NCBI RefSeq assembly: GCF_024198215.1
Contig: NZ_JAKCFA010000009.1
Location: 1 to 64,000, forward strand
From: Myxococcus qinghaiensis
GTDB taxonomy: Bacteria > Myxococcota > Myxococcia > Myxococcales > Myxococcaceae
Direction: 5' to 3'
Length of the DNA stretch: 64,000 nt
In this document: positions 38,817 to 49,371 of the stretch, one piece after another
How positions within the stretch are numbered: position 1 is the stretch's first letter
Layout: the number at the start of each line of letters is the position of its first letter
Program-made: the position numbers and the translations under genes
Notes under the pieces: generated by a model
Databases searched by the model: none
The model's input: the letters and a program-made list of their open reading frames with translations, nothing else
Told to the model about the DNA's origin: nothing

Positions 38817-40543
38817 GCTTCTTCGACACCCACCTGCTCAACCTCGTCGTCTTCCTGCCCCTCGTCTTCGCGGCGCTGGTGTTGATGCTGCCGGCGGGCG
38901 AGGCGGGGCAGATTCGCGCCGTCACGTTCATCGCCATGCTGGTGGACCTGGCCTTCGGCGCGTGGGCGTACATGCGCTTCGAGCCGGGCGGCCCGGAGTT
39001 CCAGCTCGAGTACCGGGTGCACTGGTTCAAGGAGTTCGGGCTCAGCTACCACCTGGGCGTGGATGGCCTGGCGGCGAGCCTGCTCCTGCTGACGGTGTTC
39101 CTGGGCCCGCTGGTGGTGCTGGCCTCCACCACGTACATCAGCCACCGCATCAAGGAGTTCCACCTGGCGCTGCTGGTGCTCCAGACGACGATGCTGGGCG
39201 CGCTGGTGTCGCTGGACGTGCTGCTGTTCTACATCTTCTTCGAGGCCATGCTCATCCCCATGTACCTGCTGGTGGGGGTGTGGGGCGCCGAGGACCGCCA
39301 GATGGCGGCGGTGAAGTTCTTCCTCTACACGCTGGTCGGCTCGCTGCTGATGCTGGTGGCACTCATCGCCGTGTACTTCATCAGCTCGCCCGCGGGCGCG
39401 CGCTCGTTCGACTACTCCAGCATGTACAACGGCCTGCTGGACGCGAACCGGCAGCTGTCCGCCTGTACCGCCGGCCCGCCTGGAGCATGTGACTCGCTCA
39501 CGGGACTGGCCGCGACGCTGCACACCTATGGCCCGTGGCTCTTCGCCGCCTTCGCGCTGGCGTTCGCCATCAAGGTGCCCATGTGGCCGGTGCACACGTG
39601 GTTGCCTGACGCGCACGTGCAGGCGCCGGTGGCCGGCTCCATGATTCTGGCCGGCGTGATGCTGAAGATGGGCACGTTCGGCTTCTGGCGGTACGCGATT
39701 CCGTTCTTCCCGGTGGCCGCGCAGAACGCCCGGCCCTTCCTGGCGACGCTGGCCGTCATCGGCATCGTCTACGGCGCGCTGATGTGCCTGGCGCAGCGGG
39801 ACATCAAGAAGCTGATTGCGTACTCGTCCGTGAGCCACCTGGGCTACTGCATGCTGGGCATCTTCGCCCTGACGGCCGAGGGCGCCACGGGCAGCGCGTA
39901 CCAGATGCTCAACCACGGCATCTCCACGGGCGCGCTGTTCCTCCTGTTCGGCTTCCTCTACGAGCGGCGCCACACGCGACTGATGGCGGACTTCGGCGGC
40001 ATCGCCAAGGTGATGCCGGTGTTCACCGTGGCCTTCGTCATCATCACCTTCTCGTCGGTGGCGGTGCCGGGCACCAACGGCTTCATCGGTGAGTTCCTCG
40101 TCCTGCTGGGCACCTTCAAGAGCGATTTGGGCGCCGCCGCCGGCAACCCGCACCTGACGATGGTGTTCGGCGCGTTCGCCACCCTGGGCGTCATCCTGGG
40201 CGCCGCGTACATGCTGTGGATGGTGCAGAAGGTGTTCTTCGGGGGCCTCACGCACCGGGAGAACCAGCACCTGACCGACATGAACCTGCGGGAGATGCTG
40301 ACGGTGCTGCCCTTCATCATCCTCGTCGGAGTCATGGGGCTGATGCCGCAGCCGTTCCTGGACCGCATCGAGCCGTCCACCAGCCGCTTCATCGCTCGCG
40401 CTCGCGTGGGCACCCCGGGTGCCACCGTGGAGACGGAGCAGGTGCGCGTGGAGGTGATGGGGCTGCCGGCCCAACCCACCGCGGCCGCTCCGAGCGCCCC
40501 TGCCCCGCTCGCCGCCCGAGCCGTCCCCTCGCCTCGGCCGTAA
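38813..40543 (+). CDS. nuoM: NADH-quinone oxidoreductase subunit M
   Basis: A 576-residue antiporter-like subunit with about 14 helices. The signatures FFEAMLIPMYLLVGVWG (Glu), AIKVPMWPVHTWLPDAHVQA (Lys) and AQRDIKKLIAYSSVSHLGY (Lys) are present. The C-terminal 50 residues are Ala/Pro-rich and extend beyond the usual NuoM end. It is coupled to nuoL by ATGA and followed by nuoN after 18 bp. Confidence 0.96.
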   Translation: MSFFDTHLLNLVVFLPLVFAALVLMLPAGEAGQIRAVTFIAMLVDLAFGAWAYMRFEPGGPEFQLEYRVHWFKEFGLSYHLGVDGLAASLLLLTVFLGPLVVLASTTYISHRIKEFHLALLVLQTTMLGALVSLDVLLFYIFFEAMLIPMYLLVGVWGAEDRQMAAVKFFLYTLVGSLLMLVALIAVYFISSPAGARSFDYSSMYNGLLDANRQLSACTAGPPGACDSLTGLAATLHTYGPWLFAAFALAFAIKVPMWPVHTWLPDAHVQAPVAGSMILAGVMLKMGTFGFWRYAIPFFPVAAQNARPFLATLAVIGIVYGALMCLAQRDIKKLIAYSSVSHLGYCMLGIFALTAEGATGSAYQMLNHGISTGALFLLFGFLYERRHTRLMADFGGIAKVMPVFTVAFVIITFSSVAVPGTNGFIGEFLVLLGTFKSDLGAAAGNPHLTMVFGAFATLGVILGAAYMLWMVQKVFFGGLTHRENQHLTDMNLREMLTVLPFIILVGVMGLMPQPFLDRIEPSTSRFIARARVGTPGATVETEQVRVEVMGLPAQPTAAAPSAPAPLAARAVPSPRP

Positions 40544-40561
40544 GCCGCCTGAGCCCACGAC

Positions 40562-42121
40562 ATGATCCTGCCCAATCTCACCCTGGCAGACTTCCTCCCG
40601 CTGATTCCCGCCATCATCCTGGTGGTGGGAGCCTGCATCCTGCTCCTGTCGGAAGTGTTCCTCGGCGCCCACGCGTCGCGCTCCTACCAGGCCGTGCTCA
40701 CCGTGGTGGCGGCGGTGGCGGCGGGCGCGATGGCCGTGGCCAACATGTTCGAGCCGGCGCACGAGGTGTTCCTCGGCTTCGGCGTGCTGGACCCCTTCTC
40801 CAGCTTCCTCACCTTCGTGGTGTGCGTGGGCCTGGGCCTGGCGGCGCTGAGCTCCGTGAGCTTCCTGCGCAAGCGCGGGGCGGAGCGCGGTGAGTTCTAC
40901 GCGCTGATGCTCTTCGCCGCGGCGGGCATGAGCCTCTTGGCGCTGTCCAACGAGCTCATCACCCTCTTCGTCAACCTGGAGGTCCTCTCCATCGCGACCT
41001 ACGCGCTGACGTCGTACCTGCGCCGTGGCACGCGGCCGAGCGAGGCGGGCTTCAAGTACTTCATCCTCGGCGCCTTCTCCTCCGCGGTGCTGCTGTACGG
41101 CGCGGCGCTGCTGTACGGCGCCACCGGCTCCACGAAGCTGACGGACATGGTGGGCCCGCTGTCCAGCGCGCTCGCCACCCAGCCGGCGCTGGTCTACGCG
41201 GGCCTCATCCTCCTGGGCTCCGGCTTCGCCTTCAAGGTGGCCGCGGTGCCGTTCCACATGTGGACGCCGGACGTGTACGAGGGTGCCCCCACCCCCGTCA
41301 CCGCGCTGATGAGCGCGGGCGTGAAGGCCGCGGCCTTCGCGGCGCTGGTGCGCGTGTTCCTCACGCTGGGCAAGGGAATCGACCCGCACCTGCCGCTGGT
41401 GCTGTTCTCCACCCTCGCCTTCCTCACCATGGTGGTGGGCAACCTGCTGGCGATTCCTCAGCGCAACGTGAAGCGCATGCTGGCGTACTCGTCCATCGCC
41501 CACGCCGGCTATCTCCTGGTGGGCGTGGCGGCGCTGTTCGTCACCGCGCCGGGCGAGCAGTTCCGCCTGCTGGGCCCGTCCGAGCTGACGGGTGGCTCGC
41601 CGGTGGAGCTGGCCCGCTCGCAGGCGCTGCGCGGCATCCTCTTCTACCTGCTCGCGTACACCTTCAGCGCCGTGGGTGCCTTCACCCTGGTGTCCGTGCT
41701 GGAGCGCCGCGAGGACGAGGAGAAGGGCACCGCCTGGGACTTGGAGCGCTTCAGCGGGCTGGCGCAGCGCCGTCCGGGTTGGGCCGTGGCCATGGCCGCC
41801 TTCATGCTGTCGCTGGGCGGGATTCCTCCCACCATCGGCTTCATGAGCAAGCTGCTCATCTTCCAGAGCGCGGTGGACTCGGGCCTCATCGGACTGGCCA
41901 TCATCGGCGTGCTCTCCAGCGCGGCGGGCGTCTATTACTACCTGCGCGTCGTGGTCTACATGTTCATGCGGCCGGTGCCCGAGGGCGCCCTGACGCTCGA
42001 GCGCAGCTGGTCCACCGAGCTGGCCCTGGTCCTCTCCACCGCCGCCGTGCTGGTGTTCGGAATCCTCCCGGGCCCCATCACCGCGTGGCTGCAGCAGGCC
42101 AGCAGCATCTTCGGCCAGTAG
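40562..42121 (+). CDS. nuoN: NADH-quinone oxidoreductase subunit N
   Basis: A 519-residue antiporter-like proton-pumping subunit with about 14 helices. Conserved charged segments are FVNLEVLSIATYALTSYLR (Glu), FKVAAVPFHMWTPDVYEGAP (Lys) and IPQRNVKRMLAYSSIAHAGY (Lys). It is the last gene of the run, ending before a terminator at 42162. Confidence 0.96.
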   Translation: MILPNLTLADFLPLIPAIILVVGACILLLSEVFLGAHASRSYQAVLTVVAAVAAGAMAVANMFEPAHEVFLGFGVLDPFSSFLTFVVCVGLGLAALSSVSFLRKRGAERGEFYALMLFAAAGMSLLALSNELITLFVNLEVLSIATYALTSYLRRGTRPSEAGFKYFILGAFSSAVLLYGAALLYGATGSTKLTDMVGPLSSALATQPALVYAGLILLGSGFAFKVAAVPFHMWTPDVYEGAPTPVTALMSAGVKAAAFAALVRVFLTLGKGIDPHLPLVLFSTLAFLTMVVGNLLAIPQRNVKRMLAYSSIAHAGYLLVGVAALFVTAPGEQFRLLGPSELTGGSPVELARSQALRGILFYLLAYTFSAVGAFTLVSVLERREDEEKGTAWDLERFSGLAQRRPGWAVAMAAFMLSLGGIPPTIGFMSKLLIFQSAVDSGLIGLAIIGVLSSAAGVYYYLRVVVYMFMRPVPEGALTLERSWSTELALVLSTAAVLVFGILPGPITAWLQQASSIFGQ

Positions 42122-42161
42122 GCGCGTCACCAGCGCCTGGGGCCTCGCGCCCTCGTCACCC

Positions 42162-42195
42162 ACGCCCGCCCCGGCATTCGTGCCCGGGCGGGCGT
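42162..42195. terminator. Bidirectional terminator, nuoN/acetyltransferase
   Basis: ACGCCCGCCCCGGC (42162-42175) pairs with GCCCGGGCGGGCGT (42182-42195), with one mismatch and a 6-nt loop, followed by CGTCTTTCC on the + strand. It lies between convergent genes. Confidence 0.75.
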
Positions 42196-42213
42196 CGTCT
42201 TTCCAGGCGCCCG

Positions 42214-43056
42214 CTACGGCTCCGGGAGCGCTCCGCGCAGCTCGAAGGTCTCCAGGCTCACGCTGGCTCCCGCGTCTCGCAGGAGCTGCTCCAGGGGCGC
42301 GTCGTCCGTCACCACCACGGCCACCGACTCCCGGGCCGCTCCCAGCAGCGAGAAGGCGCCCTCCAGCAGCGCCCTCGCATGGGCCAGCGACGCCGCGAAG
42401 AAGGGATAGAGCACCGCGCCGCCGGAGCGCACGTCCATCATCCCCAGCGTCCCCGCCTCGCCGTCCTCTCGCGCCAGCCGAAGCAGTCGGTGCGAAGGCA
42501 GCGTCGCGTAGCGCGCCAGCTTGCCCGGCATCATCCCGAAGGCCTGAGTCAGCGGTTCCCAGTCACCCGCCTCCACCGGCACCACCATCAACCCGTCGGG
42601 CACTGGCGGCAGCACGGCCACCTGGGCTCGCGTCACCCGGAGGTTGGTGCCCTGGCGCACGAGCTTCATGCCCAGCGAGGTGTACAGCCCCAGCGCCGCG
42701 GCGTTGTCCCGCTTCACGTTGAGCGCCCAGCTCCGGCAGCCCTGCTCACGCAAGCGCTCCGCCACGCGCTGCATCATCCAGCGCCCCAGCCCCTGGCGCC
42801 GCGCGGAGGGCGCCACCACGAGCTGGCCCACGTAGCCCAGCACACCCAGCGCGTCTGTCGACGTGTACCCCTCCACCCCACCCGACCCTTCCACCAGCAG
42901 GGTGCGGGGCGCGACTTCTTGCTCCCACATGGTGGCCGAAGGCGGGGGCTCTTCCAGGCCCAGCTCGGCGAAGAGCCGCACGTACGTCAGGTAGTCGTCC
43001 TCGCGTCCAGGCCTCAGCACCCACGGACACGGCTGCCGTCGCACTTCCACCGCCAT
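42214..43056 (-). CDS. GNAT acetyltransferase (neighbour of the Pxr locus)
   Basis: A 280-residue protein with one clear GNAT domain: the acetyl-CoA pyrophosphate loop appears as RRQGLGRWMMQRV, and the C-terminal motif as NVKRDNAAALGLYTSLGMK. The second half (about 165-280) could be a degenerate second GNAT lobe. The target is unknown. The start at 43056 has GGAGGAG with a 6-nt spacer. It sits downstream of the sRNA locus, as I recall for M. xanthus, where a GNAT gene borders pxr. The terminator of the sRNA separates them, so it probably has its own promoter. Confidence 0.88.
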   Translation of the reverse strand: MAVEVRRQPCPWVLRPGREDDYLTYVRLFAELGLEEPPPSATMWEQEVAPRTLLVEGSGGVEGYTSTDALGVLGYVGQLVVAPSARRQGLGRWMMQRVAERLREQGCRSWALNVKRDNAAALGLYTSLGMKLVRQGTNLRVTRAQVAVLPPVPDGLMVVPVEAGDWEPLTQAFGMMPGKLARYATLPSHRLLRLAREDGEAGTLGMMDVRSGGAVLYPFFAASLAHARALLEGAFSLLGAARESVAVVVTDDAPLEQLLRDAGASVSLETFELRGALPEP

Positions 43057-43121
43057 CAGGCACTCCTCCCGGAAGGATGGAGCGAACACCGACGCTGGCG
43101 GATTTCAACGCCCGACGGCAC

Positions 43122-43244
43122 AAAAGAAGGCGGCCCGACACTCCACAGGGGAGGGTCGGGCCGCGGGTCTTCTGAAGGTGACTCACCGGAAGTGCTGAAG
43201 GGGTGGGGGGGAACCGCCTTCAGCCTCGCTTCGATGTGTCCCGC
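43122..43244 (-). ncRNA. pxr: Pxr-like developmental small RNA
   Basis: The RNA is predicted to start near 43244, about 12 nt downstream of a -24/-12 promoter, and to end in the T-run at 43125-43122, about 120 nt. Stem-loop 1 is GCTGAAGG (43224-43217) / CCTTCAGC (43201-43194) with a 15-nt loop containing seven consecutive C residues (43211-43205). A short stem GGTG-AGT-CACC follows (43187-43177). The 3' stem is the intrinsic terminator. In M. xanthus, Pxr is a sigma-54-dependent sRNA that blocks fruiting-body development while nutrients are present. As I recall, it lies between an NtrC-type regulator gene and a GNAT gene and has a C-run in its first loop, matching this locus. No sequence comparison was possible here. 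Confidence 0.8.
43130..43164 (-). terminator. Intrinsic terminator of the Pxr-like RNA
   Basis: Read leftwards: GCGGCCCGAC (43164-43155), a 15-nt loop, GTCGGGCCGC (43139-43130), then CTTCTTTTG. A perfect 10-bp stem with a T-run. The stem can be lengthened by AGAAG upstream pairing with CTTCT downstream around a small bulge. Confidence 0.9.
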
Positions 43245-43255
43245 GTGGAGATATA

Positions 43256-43271
43256 GCAGTCGTCGTGCCAA
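43256..43271 (-). promoter_or_regulatory. Sigma-54 (-24/-12) promoter
   Basis: On the minus strand the sequence reads TTGGCACGACGACTGC. The invariant GG (43269-43268) and GC (43257-43256) are separated by exactly 10 nt. TTGGCACG is a perfect -24 element and CTGC a good -12 element. It lies 12 nt upstream of the predicted sRNA start and 210 bp after the NtrC-type regulator gene. Confidence 0.88.
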
Positions 43272-43356
43272 GTGCCGCTTTGGGACAAACTCCAGTTTTC
43301 TCAGGCACTTAGAGGTTCACCCGACAGTGGCCAACCCGGCGATTGCATTGCAGCCC

Positions 43357-43396
43357 TGAAATCACCTTGCAGAACTGAAAATTACCAATGATTTCA
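43357..43396 (-). promoter_or_regulatory. Candidate enhancer (upstream activator site) for the sRNA promoter
   Basis: A perfect 8-bp inverted repeat TGAAATCA (43357-43364) / TGATTTCA (43389-43396), centres 32 bp apart (about three DNA turns), lies about 113-152 bp upstream of the predicted sRNA start. This is the usual place for NtrC-type activator sites. A second 8-bp inverted pair GAGGTTCA (43312-43319) / TGAACCTC (43418-43425) flanks it. The whole stretch 43260-43470 is unusually AT-rich for this genome and has no gene. Confidence 0.45.
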
Positions 43397-43480
43397 AGCA
43401 TCTGTGTTTTTCACCGATGAACCTCGTTCATTTCGGATCTGAATCCACAAGTGCGCAAAAGTTACACGTCCAACTCCACC

Positions 43481-44922
<1,442 letters not shown>

Positions 44923-44926
<4 letters not shown>

Positions 44927-47439
44927 GGGAAGGACGGGGGCTGCGAGAGAGGAAGGCGGAAGGTGAAGGTGGTACCGCGACCGGGGACGCTGTCCACGGC
45001 GATTTCGCCTCGATGTTCCTCGAGGATACGTTTGACGACAGCCAGGCCCAGGCCCGTGCCCTGCGCCTTGGTGGTGAAGAAGGGCTCGAAGACGCGGTGG
45101 AGCAGCTCGGCGGGAATGCCCAGCCCCTGGTCCGCCACGTCGATGCGCAGCTGCTCCCGCCCGCCATGCGCCTCCCGCCGCGCCAGCACCCGCACCCGTC
45201 CACCCTGCGGCATGGACTGAATCGCGTTGACGGCCACGTTGACGAGCGCCTGGCGGATGAGCCGGCGGTCCATGGGCACCGGCGGCAGGCCCGCCTCCAC
45301 CTCCGCCTCGATTTGCACGGGCCGCTCCGTGCCACCGCCCTGCACGCGCGCCGCCTCCAGCGAGTCCTGGAGCACGCGGCCCAGGTCCTCGTGCTGGAGC
45401 ACCGGGTTGCGGGGGCGCGTGTAGTCCAGCAGGTCGCCGACGATGCGGTTGAGGCGGTCGCTCTCCTCGCCCAGGATGTCCAGCAGCATGCCCGCGTCAC
45501 CAGAAGGCTCCAGCAGCCTGCGCAGCGACGCCACCGCGTTGAAGATGACGCCCAGCGGATTGCGCACCTCGTGCGCGACAATCGCGGACAGCTCGCCCAG
45601 CGCGGCCAGCCGCTCGCGCTTCACCATCTCCGCGCGCGTGGCGGCCAGCTCCGCGTAGCTGGCCCACAGTGACTCATACAGGCGCGCATTGGCGATGGAG
45701 AGCGCGAGCTGCCCACACGTGGCCTCCGCCAGCTCGACGAGCTCCGGGCTGAAGCCCCGGGTGCGCCGCGTGTCATCCACCAGCACCACGCCGATGAGCT
45801 CCTCGCGCGAAGTCAGCGGCAGCGCCAGAAGCGCCTTCTCCCCAAAGCGCTGGACGAGCTGCGGGTTGAAGCCTCCACCCGAGGCCTCCACGTCCTCGAT
45901 GGCCACCGGCTTCCGCTCGCGCGCGGCCCGGGCCGCCACGCTGTCACTGCTCAGCGACAGCTCCACCGTGCGGAAGAAGTCGCGATGGGCCGCGGAGGCC
46001 GCCGCGCCCCGGAGCACCTTGGCGCTCTCGTCGTACAGCATGATGTAGCAGTTGGACACGTCCAGCAGGTGGACCAGGAAGTCCGAGGCCACGTCGAGGA
46101 TGCTGGAGGTCTCCAGCACGCCCGACGTGGTGCGGGCCAAATCCAACAGCAGGCGCGTCTCGGTGAGCTGCCGCGCCGACTCCGAGCGCAGCCGCCGCTG
46201 CTCCAGCAGCGTCACCAGCAGCTCCGACAACGTCCCAAGCAGCCGCACGTCCCGCGCGTCGAAGGGCCGGGCCGGCGCGCGCAGCACCTGGAGCACGCCG
46301 CAGACCTCTCCGCCCCGGGCCAGCCGCACCGCCGCGCCGCTGCCCAGCGTCCCGCCCGAGACTTCGCGCAGCACCGCCGCCTGGGCCTCCGTGGTGAGGT
46401 CTCCATCCAGTGCGTCCGGCACCGTGGCCCCCATCACCGCGCTCAAGCGGTCCACGCTCGCCGGGGAGACGCCGCTCTCCGCCAGCCCGAAGTGGGCGGC
46501 CAGCTCCAGCGGCCCCTCCTCGCCTTGCGTCAGATGCAGCATGGCGGCCTCCGCCAGCAGCAGCTCCGACACGCGCGACAGGAAGTCCTCGGGCGTGGGG
46601 GGAATCGGCCGCGCCACGAAGCGCGCCATCTCCGCGACGGCGCCCACTTCCCACCGGCTGCGGGTGCCGTCCGCTTGCACGCGCGCATCCGTCAGCGCCG
46701 CCCCCACCACCTTGGCGAACAGCGTCAGCACCGAGCCATGGCGAGGCGCCACCCACGGCCCCTCCACGCGCAGCACCTCCACCTGGGGCCCTCCCACCGG
46801 CAGGTACACGTGCGTGGGCGCGGCCCGCTCCGCGCCACCGAAGACGGGGCGCCCGTCCGACAGCGCCTCCAGCCCCAGGTACACGTCCGTGGGCGGAGGT
46901 CCGCCATCGAGCGCGTGCAGCCGCATGCCGTCCCACCGCAGCAGCCGCACCCTGAAGCCCGCGGCCTCCAGCCCCTTGATGGCGACGCGGCGCACCGCGT
47001 CCTCGGAGTGCGCGGACACGAGGCCCGCGGAGGTCTCCACCAGGCGCTCGGCCACGGACAGCTCGGCGGGCCGGTCCATCATCGGCAGCAGGTTGAGCAG
47101 CAGCGCCCGGCCCCCGCCCTCGAGCGGGAGATGGGACGCGTAGAGGGCCACCTCCCGGGCGACGCCGTCCGCCGAGGGCACCTGGTAGAGCTGCGTCGCC
47201 GCCTCCATGGGCACGCCGGACTCCAGCAGGCGGTAGCGCTCAATCAGCCGGCTGCGGTCCTCCGGCTGGACGAAGTCCATGATGGAGCGCCCCTCGACCT
47301 GCTCCCGGGGCAGCCCCAGGAGCGCGAGGTACGCGTCATTCGCCGCGAACACGCGTCCGTCCACCACCGCGAGCACGGGGTTGGCGAAGGGTTCGATGAA
47401 GGCGCGCAGCGACGCCTCGCTGTAATGCTTCGTGCTCAT
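44923..47439 (-). CDS. Cytoplasmic PAS/GAF sensor histidine kinase
   Basis: An 838-residue kinase without transmembrane segments. Residues about 5-125 form a PAS domain (EPFANPVLAVVDGRVFAAND). Further sensor regions follow, of which about 425-580 is a GAF domain (LDVASDFLVHLLDVSNCYIM). The HisKA H-box is AIVAHEVRNPLG. The ATPase domain has N-box NVAVNAIQSMPQGG, G1 DQGLGIP, F-box EPFFTTKAQG and G2 GTGLGLAVVKRIL. It is soluble, so it probably senses a cytoplasmic signal, consistent with starvation control of the sRNA. It overlaps both selB (upstream) and the regulator (downstream) by ATGA. Confidence 0.94.
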
Positions 47440-49352
47440 CCGCGACGCAGCACCCGCTTCTCGCCTACCCGGAGCGTCACCTTCTCCCGGTCGAAGTACT
47501 CGGACAGAGGGATGACGAACTTGCGACTCTGTCCCACCAGTTCCTTGAAGGCCTGGGTGCTAATTTCCTTCTTCTCGCGCAGGTGGGCAACCAGCCGTTC
47601 CCGCAGGGCCCCCAGCGCCGCCGCGTCGAAGCACAGCTCCTCGCTGACCCGCGCCACCCTTCCCTCGGCCATCAGCACCTTCAACAGCTCTCTCAGGCGG
47701 GGCACCGGGAGCTGGAGCTTCTGGGACAGCTCGGCCTCCGTGGGCGGGGCCAGTCCCGTCGCGGACAGCTCCGCGGCGAGCCGCGCCCGGGCCGCCTCGT
47801 CCCCCAGCGACAATGCACGGCCGCGCCCCTTCAGACGCACGAGGTCCCGGTCCAGCTCCAGCTTCCCGGCGTCCCCCAGTCCCTGCAACACCCGCTGGAA
47901 GGCGCGCGCGTCCAGCTCTGACGACAAGCGCTGGCGCAGCTCCTCGCGGGACAGGCCCTCGCGCAAGGGCTCGCGCTCATGGAAGGCGGCCAGGAGTGCG
48001 AGCGCCCGTCCCTGCAGCCCCTCGAACACCTCGCCGGAGAGGTATAGCCGCCGCTCCTTGTCCAACAGCAGCGCCGCGCCCCGAGCGCCCAAGAGCTCCA
48101 GCGCGCGCGCCAGCACCCGAGGCGAAAGCCCGGAGCGGCCGAACAGCTCCGCCTGCGTCAGCCCGCGATAGCCGGCCTGCCGCAACAGCCACGCCACCTG
48201 CCCCGCCGGGTCCGCCTCCCGCAGCGGCGCCACCACCGCCGAGCCGCCCTTGCGACGCCGAGGCGGCACAATCGACAGCACCCGCCCCCCCGCGAGCGTC
48301 GCGCCCCGCCCGGGCAGCGCGCGCGAGCCTCGGAGGATGAAGCGCTGGCCCACGAGCGCCGCCACCGGCGCATCCAGCCGGAGCTGCGCCAGCGTCGTCT
48401 CGCCGGGCTCCAGCCGCTCCACGTCCAGCAGCGCCACCGTGGCCTCCACCTGCGAGGTGCCCAGGTGCAGGAGCAGCTTGCGGCGGCGCGGCAGCGGCGA
48501 CTCCGCCGTGGGCAGCAGCGTCAGCTCCACGTCCAGCATGCGCGTCTCGGGCAGCTCTCCGGCGCGCGTCAGCACCTGCCCTCGGGAGAGCGACTCCGCC
48601 TCCACGCCCGGCAGGTTCACCGCCGCGCGCTGGCCGGCCTCCACCTTCTCCACCGCCCGCCCATGCACCTGCACGCCGCGCACGCGCAGCGGCCCCGGCT
48701 GCCCGGGGAGCAGCGACACCGCGTCGTCCACCGCCACCGTGCCCGACAGCAGCGTGCCCGTCACCACGGTGCCGAAGCCCTTGAGCGTGAAGACGCGGTC
48801 CACCGGCAGGAAGGTCGGCCCCTCCGAGGGACGCTTCGCCAACGCCCCGGCGGCCCGGCTGAGCGCGGCACGCAGCGCGTCCAGTCCCTCGCCCGTGCGC
48901 GTCGAGCACGGCACCACCGGCGCACCCTCCAGGAAGGAGCCCGCGGTGAGCGCGGCGAGGTCCGCCTCCACCAGCACGCGCCACTCCGGCCCGGGCTCCG
49001 CCAGCAGGTCCGACTTGGTGAGGGCGACGACACCGGCGCGCACGCCCAGGAGCCGGCAGATGTCCAGGTGCTCGCGCGTCTGGGGCATCACGCCTTCGTC
49101 GGACGCCACCACCAGCACGGCCAGGTCCACGCCCCCGGCGCCCGCGGCCATCGCCTTCACGAAGCGCTCGTGGCCGGGCACGTCCACCACGCCCGCCACC
49201 GAGCCGTCATCCAGCGTCAGGTGCGCGAAGCCCAGCTCCAGGGTGATGCCTCGGCGCTTCTCTTCCTGGAGCCGGTCCGTGTCGATGCCGGTGAGGGCCT
49301 TCACCAGCGACGTCTTGCCGTGGTCGATGTGTCCCGCGGTGCCGACAATCAT
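47436..49352 (-). CDS. selB: Selenocysteine-specific elongation factor
   Basis: A 638-residue translation factor that delivers Sec-tRNA to UGA codons marked by a SECIS element. The N-terminal GTPase is textbook SelB: GTAGHIDHGKTSLVKAL, RGITLELGFAHL, DVPGHERFV, LTKSD. The C-terminal winged-helix repeats (about 400-638) bind the SECIS hairpin. The start at 49352 (MIVGTAGHIDHG) fits the family; an upstream frame adds a basic non-family stretch. No selA, selD or selC tRNA is seen in this window. Its stop overlaps the kinase start by ATGA, so it is part of the same operon. Confidence 0.94.
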   Translation of the reverse strand: MIVGTAGHIDHGKTSLVKALTGIDTDRLQEEKRRGITLELGFAHLTLDDGSVAGVVDVPGHERFVKAMAAGAGGVDLAVLVVASDEGVMPQTREHLDICRLLGVRAGVVALTKSDLLAEPGPEWRVLVEADLAALTAGSFLEGAPVVPCSTRTGEGLDALRAALSRAAGALAKRPSEGPTFLPVDRVFTLKGFGTVVTGTLLSGTVAVDDAVSLLPGQPGPLRVRGVQVHGRAVEKVEAGQRAAVNLPGVEAESLSRGQVLTRAGELPETRMLDVELTLLPTAESPLPRRRKLLLHLGTSQVEATVALLDVERLEPGETTLAQLRLDAPVAALVGQRFILRGSRALPGRGATLAGGRVLSIVPPRRRKGGSAVVAPLREADPAGQVAWLLRQAGYRGLTQAELFGRSGLSPRVLARALELLGARGAALLLDKERRLYLSGEVFEGLQGRALALLAAFHEREPLREGLSREELRQRLSSELDARAFQRVLQGLGDAGKLELDRDLVRLKGRGRALSLGDEAARARLAAELSATGLAPPTEAELSQKLQLPVPRLRELLKVLMAEGRVARVSEELCFDAAALGALRERLVAHLREKKEISTQAFKELVGQSRKFVIPLSEYFDREKVTLRVGEKRVLRRG

Positions 49353-49371
49353 CGCCTCACCACGGCACTGC

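Noticed and set aside
38789-42163. A 1124-codon open frame on the minus strand opposite nuoM and nuoN
   Set aside because: It contains His/Arg/Glu/Gln-rich nonsense and lies exactly opposite conserved nuo genes. High GC at third positions removes stop codons on the opposite strand.
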